This document shows, piece by piece, positions 36,842-44,626 of a stretch of 64,000 bases of DNA. The notes beneath the pieces are model-generated. The model saw nothing but the letters and a program-made list of their open reading frames with translations. It was not told where the DNA came from and did no database searches. Position 1 is the stretch's first letter, and every line of letters begins with the position of its first letter. This stretch comes from Myxococcales bacterium. GTDB taxonomy: Bacteria; Myxococcota_A; Polyangia; Palsa-1104; JAEUJZ01. The translations under genes were made by a program, and so were the position numbers. Location of the stretch: contig JAEUJZ010000013.1 in NCBI GenBank assembly GCA_016794505.1, positions 62,001-126,000 of the forward strand, written 5' to 3'.

Positions 36842-38689
36842 ATGAACGCCAGCAATGTCATTATCCGTTCGGTCAGCACGTTGTCCTCTGAGGTCAACTA
36901 TGAAATCCTACAAACTCGCAATGAGTCAGATAATCGTATTCTGCCTCATCAGCTAGGCCGAGGACGCTTTGCCAAAGTCTATCGTGCAATGCAACGCAGT
37001 GCCGGCCGCAATGTACGACCGGTGGCTATCAAAATCTTGCATGAGCATGTCGATTTCTCAGCAGAACGTCTGTTTCAACAAGAGATCGACCTGTTGCGCA
37101 CATTGGTTGATGGCGTCAGTGTCAATACCGTCAACTTGATCGATATTGTCCATCTAGGGCCGCTGGTTCTCTGCGGAGGCTGCGGAGCCTTGTATCATCC
37201 CAAGTGCCCAGAGTGCGGGTCGCATTATCTGCAGCGCATGGCCCCCAGCGCCTCAGATGCCAAGGGCCCGTATCAGACGCACCCGGCTCTGCACTGCAGC
37301 AAGTGTGCATTCAGTATTTCTGGCAACGAAGTGCAGCGCTATGAAAGTCGCCTCTTCAGCAAGCTCGCCAAAGACTGTTGCTCAATTAATACTGGTACGA
37401 TTATCAATTTTGTCGATCGCGACGCTATTGTGATGGAGCTGTTAGAGAGTCCCGGCGATCGCAGCAAGAATGCTGTCTTGCGTTTTCATGAACACCGTCA
37501 GCGCGCCATTCGCGATATCTGCAAACAGTATGCGATGAGCATCCCCGATACGAAACGCCTTTCGGGCGTATCTGGGCGCCTGCGCAGCTTTTTCCTCCCC
37601 AATCATCCCGAAGTCATCTTGGCCAAAGTGATGCTGCTTGAACGCGTGGGGCTGATGATGCAGCTGGCCGAGGCCATCACCTGGCTGCACACCGAGAAAA
37701 AAATCGTCCACAAGGATCTGGCCCCGGACAACATCCTCTTGCGCATCGTCGGAGACGAGCAAGGCGAAGGCCGCTGGCGCGGCAACGAGAAGCTGTCCTT
37801 CCGCGGTCGCATCCGCGAGCTGATCAACTCGCGCGACTTTGAGATCAAGGTCATCGACTTTGGCCTCGCCGACAAAGAAGAGCTCAGTCGCAGTTGGTAT
37901 GAAGAAGACGATGTAAAGGCCGTATGGGTCAAGCGGCCATATATCTCTCCAGAAGCACAAAACCGCAAAGAACCCGTGAATGGACTAGAATTTAACAGCG
38001 ATCCAATTGCCTGCATTCAACTGCCTGCTGGATTAATCAATACCGATTTATCCGTTTTACCTTCTGATATCTTGACCGATGCCACCGACTCATCTCACTC
38101 GCACGATATGGAAATCGCACGGGTCGAAGAAATTCCCAGGGGTAGTTCAAATTACTATGCCTATGTCAATGGTACGCCACCCCCGAATCCACAGAATCAT
38201 CAATTTCAGATTGTTCGTAAACTGGGTGAAGCACATGACATCTATGCAGTGGGTGGATTGTTCTATTATATTTTGACCGGCAGCGACAAAGAAGTGGAGC
38301 TGCTGAAGGCGTTGGTCGATTTATTACAAAAGAAACCCTGCGATCTGACCGCCACCGCGGTCAAGGCCCGAAATCGCGAAGATTATACGGAACTCTGCAA
38401 GGCCATTCCTGAGCCCTTCTGTCGCGATGAGCTCATGATGCTTATTTTGCGTTCAATGGTGCGTGGCCAAAATGCCAGCTTTGTAAAAAGCCGAACCGAG
38501 CGCGGGCCCGATGCTTCACATCGCTTGCTCGCCGCGGTGTATCGCATTCACCACACCATCCAGCAAGATGTCTTGGCCGCTGAGCGTCTGCAAGGGCTGC
38601 GTCTATTTGTGGCATTTCTGCTTGTCCTTCTGCTGGGACTGGCAGTCATGTGCATCTCGCATGGTGCGGGACACATAACCAGGCTGTGA
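36842..38689 (+). CDS. Ser/Thr protein kinase with zinc-ribbon insert in the N-lobe and C-terminal TM anchor
   Basis: A 615-residue kinase with all catalytic residues: GRGRFAKVY G-loop (39-47), Lys64 in VAIKIL, Glu81, HKDLAPDN (Asp292, Asn297) and DFG (Asp339). Between the helix-C and hinge regions is an insert (about 108-190). It carries three CxxC pairs, Cys111/114, Cys122/125 and Cys152/155, the first two forming a typical zinc ribbon. The activation segment and C-lobe carry a further insert (about 375-460) that is Ser/Asp/Asn-rich. A single hydrophobic helix (about 587-606) near the C-terminus makes it tail-anchored, with the kinase in the cytoplasm. Codons are markedly more AT-rich than in neighbours. 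It lies 6 bases after the FHA-kinase gene and 6 bases before the next. Confidence 0.87.
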   Translation: MNASNVIIRSVSTLSSEVNYEILQTRNESDNRILPHQLGRGRFAKVYRAMQRSAGRNVRPVAIKILHEHVDFSAERLFQQEIDLLRTLVDGVSVNTVNLIDIVHLGPLVLCGGCGALYHPKCPECGSHYLQRMAPSASDAKGPYQTHPALHCSKCAFSISGNEVQRYESRLFSKLAKDCCSINTGTIINFVDRDAIVMELLESPGDRSKNAVLRFHEHRQRAIRDICKQYAMSIPDTKRLSGVSGRLRSFFLPNHPEVILAKVMLLERVGLMMQLAEAITWLHTEKKIVHKDLAPDNILLRIVGDEQGEGRWRGNEKLSFRGRIRELINSRDFEIKVIDFGLADKEELSRSWYEEDDVKAVWVKRPYISPEAQNRKEPVNGLEFNSDPIACIQLPAGLINTDLSVLPSDILTDATDSSHSHDMEIARVEEIPRGSSNYYAYVNGTPPPNPQNHQFQIVRKLGEAHDIYAVGGLFYYILTGSDKEVELLKALVDLLQKKPCDLTATAVKARNREDYTELCKAIPEPFCRDELMMLILRSMVRGQNASFVKSRTERGPDASHRLLAAVYRIHHTIQQDVLAAERLQGLRLFVAFLLVLLLGLAVMCISHGAGHITRL

Positions 38690-38695
38690 CGCTAC

Positions 38696-39880
38696 ATGCA
38701 TATCAGCGCCGCTGCCGACACCTTTCCTAACGGAATACGATGGGTCAACATGTGTACCAAATTAATCCGACTGTTCCTGCTGTTCCTGCTCTCTGCAACG
38801 CCGACGTGGGCACAGGCTCAGCCCGCGGCGACTGCGGCACGTCCGCTGGACATCGCGCACGCCAGCATCTTGGTCCTGGGCGTCAGCGTGAAGCACGACT
38901 CGGCCCAGCAGGGGATCGACTTTGACGCACGAGCGCGCAGCGTGGTGCAGGCGCATGTCACATCCGTCTATCAGACCGCCAAGCTCTTGAATCCGTCCCT
39001 CAAGCGCGACGATTTGGGCTGTCGCTCGCGCGAGTGCTGGGCCCTGCTTTCCCAGACGCATCAAGCCGACTTTCTGCTCACGGTGGACGTTCTCGATCAT
39101 CCCGCCAACTATTCGGTCGAGGTCGCTCTGGCCGATCGCCAGGGCCATGTCGTGCGCGTCGGTAAGAAAGACTGCATCCAGTGCAGCGATGACGGCAAGC
39201 CCAAGACCCTGGCCGCTGCCGTCGACGCGCTGCTTACGGCCCAGGTCGTCGAGCCGCTGCCGTCGATCCTGCCCAGCGCGCCTGCGCCCATCCGCCGCGC
39301 CTGCCCGCAGGTCTATAGCTTCGGTCGCGGCCTGGCTATCGGTGCGTCCTCTGCCCTGCTGTTCTCAAGTCTGTTTGCCGCCGTCAGCTTGTCTTCGCTC
39401 GACGGAAAAGCCTATCGGCCGACCGATCCCACGTCGCCGACGTATGCGCTGGGTCCGCACCAGGGTGTGCTGTATGGCCTGTCGGGGCTGTCGGCTGCGG
39501 CCCTCGGGCTCTCGCTGGGCGTCGCTCGTCCGGCCAGCAAGGCCGTCATTCGCTGCCCCACCACCGGCCCCTGTCCCGCTGCCGAGCAAGCGCGAGCCGA
39601 AAGAGCCAGCGCCTCGGACAGCCAGCGCGCCCAGCTTGAAGAGCGCCTGTGCCGCGAGCCCGCGGTGGGCAAGCGGACCTTCTTTCGCGGCCTGGCGCTG
39701 GGCAGCCTGGGCGGCATGTTGGTCAGCAGCCTGGTGGCCACCGCAACCTTCGGCGGCCTTCACGGTCAGCCGTACGATGCCGCGGGCCGCATCACGTACA
39801 GGATGACGGGACCACTTGCGGTCAGCGGCTCGCTTGCGGCCCTGTCTGCCGTCGGCTTCCTAGCGGCCTTCCCATGGTGA
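38696..39880 (+). CDS. Exported protein with CxxCS-type domain and four C-terminal hydrophobic segments
   Basis: 394 residues from 38696; starting at the in-frame ATG 38750 would place a normal signal peptide (CTKLIRLFLLFLLSATPTWA) at the N-terminus, and neither start has a strong ribosome site. A soluble domain (about 50-185) contains LGCRSRECW, ADFLLTVDV and KKDCIQCSDD, then AAAVDALLTAQ. The same order of elements occurs in the PEGA protein at 23448-25022. The C-terminal half has four hydrophobic stretches (about 210-232, 256-277, 325-350, 372-393). No known family is recognised. It is 6 bases downstream of the zinc-ribbon kinase and may be its envelope partner, mirroring the HEAT-kinase/PEGA pair. 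Confidence 0.6.
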   Translation: MHISAAADTFPNGIRWVNMCTKLIRLFLLFLLSATPTWAQAQPAATAARPLDIAHASILVLGVSVKHDSAQQGIDFDARARSVVQAHVTSVYQTAKLLNPSLKRDDLGCRSRECWALLSQTHQADFLLTVDVLDHPANYSVEVALADRQGHVVRVGKKDCIQCSDDGKPKTLAAAVDALLTAQVVEPLPSILPSAPAPIRRACPQVYSFGRGLAIGASSALLFSSLFAAVSLSSLDGKAYRPTDPTSPTYALGPHQGVLYGLSGLSAAALGLSLGVARPASKAVIRCPTTGPCPAAEQARAERASASDSQRAQLEERLCREPAVGKRTFFRGLALGSLGGMLVSSLVATATFGGLHGQPYDAAGRITYRMTGPLAVSGSLAALSAVGFLAAFPW

Positions 39881-40100
39881 GCCAACCGTCCGCGACACCG
39901 CGCCTGCGGGCGCGCAGCGGCCCGATCTTGTGGCTCTGTCAGAACGCCGCAGCCCCCCGCGTACTTCTTGAAAGAGACGGGCCACAAGCAGATCGCAGCA
40001 CGCCTCGCACGCGGCCGGGCTTCACCGGGCGAGGTCCACAACCCAGCGCTCCTGCGGCTCAAAGGACCCATGGCCGCAGACACCTAGAAATCTTCGGTGA

Positions 40101-40113
40101 GACCGAATCGGTC
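40101..40113 (+). promoter_or_regulatory. Perfect dyad upstream of a lipoprotein gene (possible operator)
   Basis: GACCGAATCGGTC is a perfect 6+1+6 dyad lying one base before the GAGG ribosome site of the gene starting at 40125, within a 244-base gap. The one-base centre makes an RNA hairpin unlikely, so if functional it would be a DNA operator. It occurs once here as far as I can see; this is weak evidence. Confidence 0.25.
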
Positions 40114-40124
40114 CGAGGTTGAAC

Positions 40125-40796
40125 ATGAGACTCCGATATTCCATTGCCTCCATCGCCGTCGCGACCCTGCTTGGTGCCTGCCAACAAGGCGGCCTCTTCG
40201 ATCCTCTGGAAGAACACCCAACAGACGCGGGCGCACCACCGGATCAGGCCAACGGCAACGACAGTGGCAGCCCCCCAGTCAACGTCAAGGCAACCGAGGT
40301 CAGCTTTCCCGACAGTCTGCGGTCGACGAGCACCAACTGCTCAATGCTGCAGGCCCAGATCTCTGGCCGCTCGCTGACGCTCGACGGAACCCAGATCCCA
40401 TACGCCGATACAAGGTCAGGCTTCCAGCTTGACTGCTTGGTCGTGTCGAATCCCGTCACCATCCCAGCCGGTGCCACGCGTGTCGTGCTGCGGATGAAGA
40501 CGACGCACAACTTCGCATCCGACGCTGGAGGGACCTCCGGCAAGCCACGAATCACCCGCGGCAGCCTGCTCCTACGCAATCAGGACACCAAGATGCCGCT
40601 CGACTGGCAGCCGACCTTTCAGACCTCTGTCTCAAGTGCGTATGACGTGCGCCTAGAGCTGCCGACGAACGTCGCTGGCAAGACGTACACCGTCGAACCC
40701 AATATGTCGGCGGTCGCCTCTAACTGGGGAGTGAATGATCGCTTTCTTGTCTTCCAGTGGGTCTTAACCGATATCGCGATTGAGACCACTCAATAA
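40125..40796 (+). CDS. Small lipoprotein of unknown function
   Basis: A 223-residue lipoprotein with a short signal and lipobox LLGAC (about residue 18), a Gly/Asn/Asp/Pro-rich linker (about 25-55) and a beta-rich C-terminal domain (about 58-223) with two cysteines (NCSML and LDCLVV) that could form a disulfide. The ATG at 40125 is chosen because GAGG lies 6 bases upstream; a TTG six bases earlier overlaps that site. It starts the second sub-operon of the kinase cluster and is 21 bases before the pseudokinase gene. No family recognised. Confidence 0.65.
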   Translation: MRLRYSIASIAVATLLGACQQGGLFDPLEEHPTDAGAPPDQANGNDSGSPPVNVKATEVSFPDSLRSTSTNCSMLQAQISGRSLTLDGTQIPYADTRSGFQLDCLVVSNPVTIPAGATRVVLRMKTTHNFASDAGGTSGKPRITRGSLLLRNQDTKMPLDWQPTFQTSVSSAYDVRLELPTNVAGKTYTVEPNMSAVASNWGVNDRFLVFQWVLTDIAIETTQ

Positions 40797-40804
40797 TCAA
40801 CACA

Positions 40805-40809
40805 AGGAG
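40805..40809 (+). promoter_or_regulatory. Ribosome binding site fixing a TTG start
   Basis: AGGAG at 40805-40809 is 8 bases before TTG 40818. The alternative GTG at 40809 overlaps this site, and the first in-frame ATG-like options lie further inside, so TTG 40818 is the best start for the pseudokinase gene. Confidence 0.6.
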
Positions 40810-40817
40810 TGATTGTC

Positions 40818-42674
40818 TTGTCCGACGCAGTACCCCATGGCGAGACGCTCAAGAGCGCCTACATCGTTGAGCGCCTGCTGACGAGCGACCCCGTCTGCGA
40901 GAGCTATGCGCTCTGCGATCTGCAAAAGACGCGCTCGCTGCTCGGCCTGCGCGTCCTGCCGACGCTCGCCGCCGTCCGGGGGTACCTGAGCTGGTTTGAG
41001 GACCATGCCAAGCGTCTCTTGGGCATCCGTCACCGCAACCTGGCTCCTGTGATCGACTACGTCATCGACGGCCCAGGGCGCTGCTTCCTGATCCTGGAAG
41101 AGCCCATCGGCCACACGCTGCGCACCGAGCTAACGCTGCCGCGCCAGCAGAGTGCCCTGCCCCGCCCCCTTTCGTTTGCCCGTTCGCAGCACATCTATCG
41201 CCAGATCGCCGAGGCGCTGGACGCACTGCATCAGGGGCACTGCCTGCACCTGGACCTGCGACCCGAGACCGTCTTTCTAAACAGCGCAGGCGATGACCAG
41301 GTGCAGGTCACGCTGACTGGCATGGGCCTGGTCGCGCCGACGCTGTGGCATACGATCGAGTGTCCCGACGCCCTCTTGCCGTACCAAGCTCCCGAGCAGC
41401 TTCTGCGCGAACCTGCGTCGGAAAAGAGCGACATCTTCAGCCTGGCCAGCCTGATCTATGAAATGCACAAGGGCGCGCAGGCCTTCCGGCGTCAGGGGGA
41501 CGACCGCGTGGCCGTGCTGTCCAAGATCCAGCGGGAAGACCCGATTCCGTTTGCCGCGCCCTCGCAGGCCGTGCCGGGCTTCAGCCGAGCCTTGAACAAA
41601 GCGCACTACAAGAGCCCGCAGCAGCGTCACGCATCGATCCGCGACTTCTGCCACGAGCTTGGGATCTCGCTCGCAGTCACGAAGACGCCGCCGAAGCCAG
41701 CCTTCACCAAGCGCGCTTCGCAGCGGCTCTGGTGGACCCTTGGCGGCGGCAGCCTGTGCGTCCTGGTGATCTTGGCCATTGTCCTGGCCTCGCAGGTGCC
41801 GGGCGTCGCCAAGCAAGGGGACGGCGGCCTGGCGGCGACTCATGACGGCGGCAGCGACGGGGCAAGGCTCTTACTGGATCGCGATGTGGCCCCCCTTGAA
41901 AAGCCCGCTGATGCCACAGCACGTCGCCCCGATCTCGAAGCTGCCGACGTTGCGCACGTCGGTCAAACCGCCACCAGCACGAGCGGCACAGTCGGAGCGA
42001 TCGGCGGCCCCGCAGCGGGCACCACGACGCAGCACCGCGACAAAAAGGGCGCAGCCGGAGCCGCCACTGCAGCGACTTCGGCATCGTCAGAGAGCAGCCA
42101 CGGCTCCCCTGCGGATTCAGCCCTGAGCCGCGGCAGCACCGCGAACGCAACGGGAACTGGCGCGACGGGAAACGTGGTCGCGATGGAAAAAGTCGCCGCG
42201 ACGGGCAAGGACACGCCACAAGCCCAAGGAGAGCGCGGTGAGCCCAGCGGCGCCGCCAGCAACACTGGCAAGGAACCGGGCAACAGTGGCAAGCAACCGG
42301 GCACCGCCAGCAACACTGGCAAGCAACCGGGCAGCGTTGGCAGCGGCAGCAAACCGCCTGGCGGCTCGACGGGAAAGAGCGGCAGGCCGAGCCCGCCGCA
42401 TGAGCCCCCGGCTGCCGTCAGCTGTGCGTCGGTCATGCGCGCCAGCGTCGAGCTGCCACCCGAGCAGCAGCAGATACTCAGAGGCTGCCTGCAGTCCCTA
42501 CGCCCCTGCAGCGGTGTGGCGACCATCCGGCTTGTACCCTTCAATGGACATTATTCGGTATCGGCCTCTACTCCATTAACCAATAAACACGCCAGCGAAT
42601 TTCGCGACTGCGTGCGTCATCAGCTAAAAGCAGTTCCCGATACAGGCGAGATCTTGATTAAAAAAGAGGACTGA
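40818..42674 (+). CDS. Membrane-anchored pseudokinase with repetitive periplasmic linker
   Basis: 618 residues starting at TTG. The N-terminal part (about 12-285) is a protein-kinase fold with key losses: no Gly-rich loop, Arg45 at the ATP-binding Lys position (GLRVLP), HLDLRPET with Asp146 kept but Asn replaced by Thr151, and TGMG in place of DFG. APEQ and SDIFSLA are intact. It is therefore a predicted pseudokinase acting as a scaffold or sensor. A TM helix (about 300-323) leads to a low-complexity Ala/Ser/Thr/Gly region (about 325-535), with GKQPG-type repeats near the end. A small C-terminal domain with three or four cysteines (about 536-618) may be periplasmic. It is followed by a lipoprotein gene after one base. 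Confidence 0.8.
   Translation: MSDAVPHGETLKSAYIVERLLTSDPVCESYALCDLQKTRSLLGLRVLPTLAAVRGYLSWFEDHAKRLLGIRHRNLAPVIDYVIDGPGRCFLILEEPIGHTLRTELTLPRQQSALPRPLSFARSQHIYRQIAEALDALHQGHCLHLDLRPETVFLNSAGDDQVQVTLTGMGLVAPTLWHTIECPDALLPYQAPEQLLREPASEKSDIFSLASLIYEMHKGAQAFRRQGDDRVAVLSKIQREDPIPFAAPSQAVPGFSRALNKAHYKSPQQRHASIRDFCHELGISLAVTKTPPKPAFTKRASQRLWWTLGGGSLCVLVILAIVLASQVPGVAKQGDGGLAATHDGGSDGARLLLDRDVAPLEKPADATARRPDLEAADVAHVGQTATSTSGTVGAIGGPAAGTTTQHRDKKGAAGAATAATSASSESSHGSPADSALSRGSTANATGTGATGNVVAMEKVAATGKDTPQAQGERGEPSGAASNTGKEPGNSGKQPGTASNTGKQPGSVGSGSKPPGGSTGKSGRPSPPHEPPAAVSCASVMRASVELPPEQQQILRGCLQSLRPCSGVATIRLVPFNGHYSVSASTPLTNKHASEFRDCVRHQLKAVPDTGEILIKKED
42250..42350 (+). repeat. 51-base coding repeat in the pseudokinase linker
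   Basis: Two imperfect copies with a 51-base period begin at about 42254 and 42305 (each contains CGCCAGCAACACTGGCAAG). They encode ASNTGK(E/Q)PG-type units with shorter GKQPG sub-repeats between them. The reading frame stays open, so repeat number may vary between strains. Confidence 0.7.
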
Positions 42675-42675
42675 G

Positions 42676-43605
42676 ATGTCGGCTCTGGCTTCGCACTCTA
42701 CACCTCGTTCGTTCCTTGCTTCGCGATCGCCCCAGCACCACACACAGCGGCAGTCCGCTTCTTGGGCATTGCTTGTTGTGTTGGCCAGCTTGGCGGTGCC
42801 ATTGTGCAGCGGCTGCGCCACCCTCGAAGCGCTTCGACGCGTGGAAGCTCAGCTAGCTGAGGCTCTTGCTCAGCTGGAAGAGACCAAGCGCGAAGCGGCG
42901 ATGGCCATCGCCAATGCTAGCTGCGGCAAGGAAGTCTCGGATTTGGTGAAAGATGTATCGGCACTCTGCGTAAAAGGGCGCTGGTGCGAAGACTCCGAGA
43001 TCATATCTGCAATTTCTGATGCAGATCCACAGGGTCGATTTTTATTACTTATGAAAACGCAGCGCAGCGCTGCATTTTATTTTCCTAATACCTGGGAGAA
43101 TCCCGTACATATGCACCGACTCGAAAAAATTATTAGCAAACGGATGCTGCCGCGTACCAAGGTACTGGTTGTTGCCAATACGACCGCCCGCAAACCGCAG
43201 AAAGGCGGGGGCAGCGACGATACGGCCATCCTGGCGGCCCGCGATCGGGTCAGCGAGGTGATTCGCCAACTGAAGGATACGTCAAAGCGCCTGCATGGCA
43301 GCGATGAGCGAATTCCACTGATTTCTGACAGGGATATCCGCGTTTGGCTCGTCCCGTATCTGGTGCAGGATTCCGAGCTGGCTCACCTAACGGCCGATGG
43401 CAAGCCGCCGGTTGGCTATTTTAATCATTCCAAAGGCAATCAGGGCCTGCAGCAAATGAAGCAAGCTGTTCAGCTTAGCGTATGGGTTTATTTGATTGAT
43501 TGCTGGCCAACTGACATCAGCGAAGAGAATCAATCTTTGCAGAGCACAGCCCCCAGCACTCCTGAGGCAAATCTCACACCAGGAAACCAACCTTCGCCCA
43601 ATTAA
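42676..43605 (+). CDS. Lipoprotein with coiled coil and OmpA-like domain
   Basis: A 309-residue lipoprotein: basic N-terminus, hydrophobic signal and lipobox LCSGC (about residue 47). A heptad-patterned helix follows (about 50-78, VEAQLAEALAQLEETKREA). A 100-110 to 220 domain ordered like OmpA C-domains has an FYFPNTWENP strand, KVLVVANTT and ARDRVSEVIRQL, but lacks the classical NxxLSxxRA motif, so peptidoglycan binding is uncertain. ATG 42676 follows the upstream stop by one base, with AGAGGA just before. Much of 42960-43600 uses AT-rich codons. The layout suggests an outer-membrane lipoprotein reaching toward the cell wall. Confidence 0.6.
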   Translation: MSALASHSTPRSFLASRSPQHHTQRQSASWALLVVLASLAVPLCSGCATLEALRRVEAQLAEALAQLEETKREAAMAIANASCGKEVSDLVKDVSALCVKGRWCEDSEIISAISDADPQGRFLLLMKTQRSAAFYFPNTWENPVHMHRLEKIISKRMLPRTKVLVVANTTARKPQKGGGSDDTAILAARDRVSEVIRQLKDTSKRLHGSDERIPLISDRDIRVWLVPYLVQDSELAHLTADGKPPVGYFNHSKGNQGLQQMKQAVQLSVWVYLIDCWPTDISEENQSLQSTAPSTPEANLTPGNQPSPN

Positions 43606-43652
43606 TACTCAATCACTGCACTGAGTCGATACGGCACACCAGGGGGATGCGA

Positions 43653-44606
43653 ATGCGACGTCGTGATTTTCTTTCAGCTCTGGCTGTGGCGCCGCTGCCT
43701 GTTTCGCGATTTGACCAATTGACTGCGCAGCAAGAGAGTCTGCTGTTAAATCGCCGTATTTCACTAGATGAACTGCGCGCCGAGCGCAATAATGCCCCCA
43801 TCGCACCGCTGACTGCATCGGTCACTGTGTTGCATTTTTGGGGAGATGCCTGTCCGCCCTGCGTGATTGAGATGCCCACCTGGCGGCATATCTGGGGCGT
43901 GCTGCGCAACCGCTCTGATCTGCGGGTGATCTTTTTGGGCGAAACGCACAGCGAACAGGGCTTTCGCCGCTTTCTGGCAGCAAACGAACGCAAGCTGCCG
44001 GACTGCGAGCAGTTCCTGATTCCCTACGGCGACGCGGCGAGTCACTTGCCGGGGCAGCGCAGCCAGATCCGCGCTCGGCTGGAAAACGACGTGCAGCCCC
44101 TGACCTTGCTGATGGACCGCGAGCACACGGTTCGCCAGGCCTTTGTCGGCAGCATCCAGAACCGCTTGTCCGAGCTACAAGATGGCTGGACGCGCTTGCT
44201 GCGTTCCCTGCAAGGCCAGCCCGCGTTCCTGGCACAGACCGTCCCCGCGTTGTCGTCGATCGTGCCGTGGGCCCAGCGCGAGCAGGCGCCCACCGCCGCG
44301 GTCCGGCAGCTTGAGCTTTCGCTGCTGCATCACCGCCTGCCGACGGGCGCAGCGGGGCCCGAGGTTCGCTTGCTGTACCCGCGCGATCAGCGCAGTCACG
44401 GCGACGAAAGCTGGCTGCGCTCGCTCGCTGCGCAGCGCAAGTACAGCAAGCTGCGGGTCCAGTCCGTCCCGTGGATCGGTGCGGTGCCGGGGCTGCTCTT
44501 CCTCGACGCAGATCAGACCGTGCGCCAGGCCTTCTTGGGAATCACCCACCGCACACGCGCTCCCGAGGCGCTGGCCGCGCTCGACCGCTTCGTCAACGTC
44601 CTGTGA
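43653..44606 (+). CDS. Tat-exported thioredoxin-like protein with CPPC motif
   Basis: A 317-residue protein starting at the second of two in-frame ATGs (43653), since GGGGG abuts the first. The N-terminus RRRDFLSALAVA resembles a twin-arginine signal. A thioredoxin-fold domain (about 55-165) contains a CPPC redox centre (Cys67, Cys70) in a TlpA-like HFWGDACPPC context. A second half (about 210-317) ends in GLLFLDADQTVRQAFLG. This echoes LTLLMDREHTVRQAFVG of the first half, so the protein seems to be a tandem thioredoxin fold whose second unit lacks the cysteines. It could isomerise or reduce disulfides of the Cys-rich envelope proteins encoded beside it. First about 200 bases are AT-rich. Confidence 0.7.
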   Translation: MRRRDFLSALAVAPLPVSRFDQLTAQQESLLLNRRISLDELRAERNNAPIAPLTASVTVLHFWGDACPPCVIEMPTWRHIWGVLRNRSDLRVIFLGETHSEQGFRRFLAANERKLPDCEQFLIPYGDAASHLPGQRSQIRARLENDVQPLTLLMDREHTVRQAFVGSIQNRLSELQDGWTRLLRSLQGQPAFLAQTVPALSSIVPWAQREQAPTAAVRQLELSLLHHRLPTGAAGPEVRLLYPRDQRSHGDESWLRSLAAQRKYSKLRVQSVPWIGAVPGLLFLDADQTVRQAFLGITHRTRAPEALAALDRFVNVL

Positions 44607-44626
44607 CCGCTGAGGAGTCAAACGCC

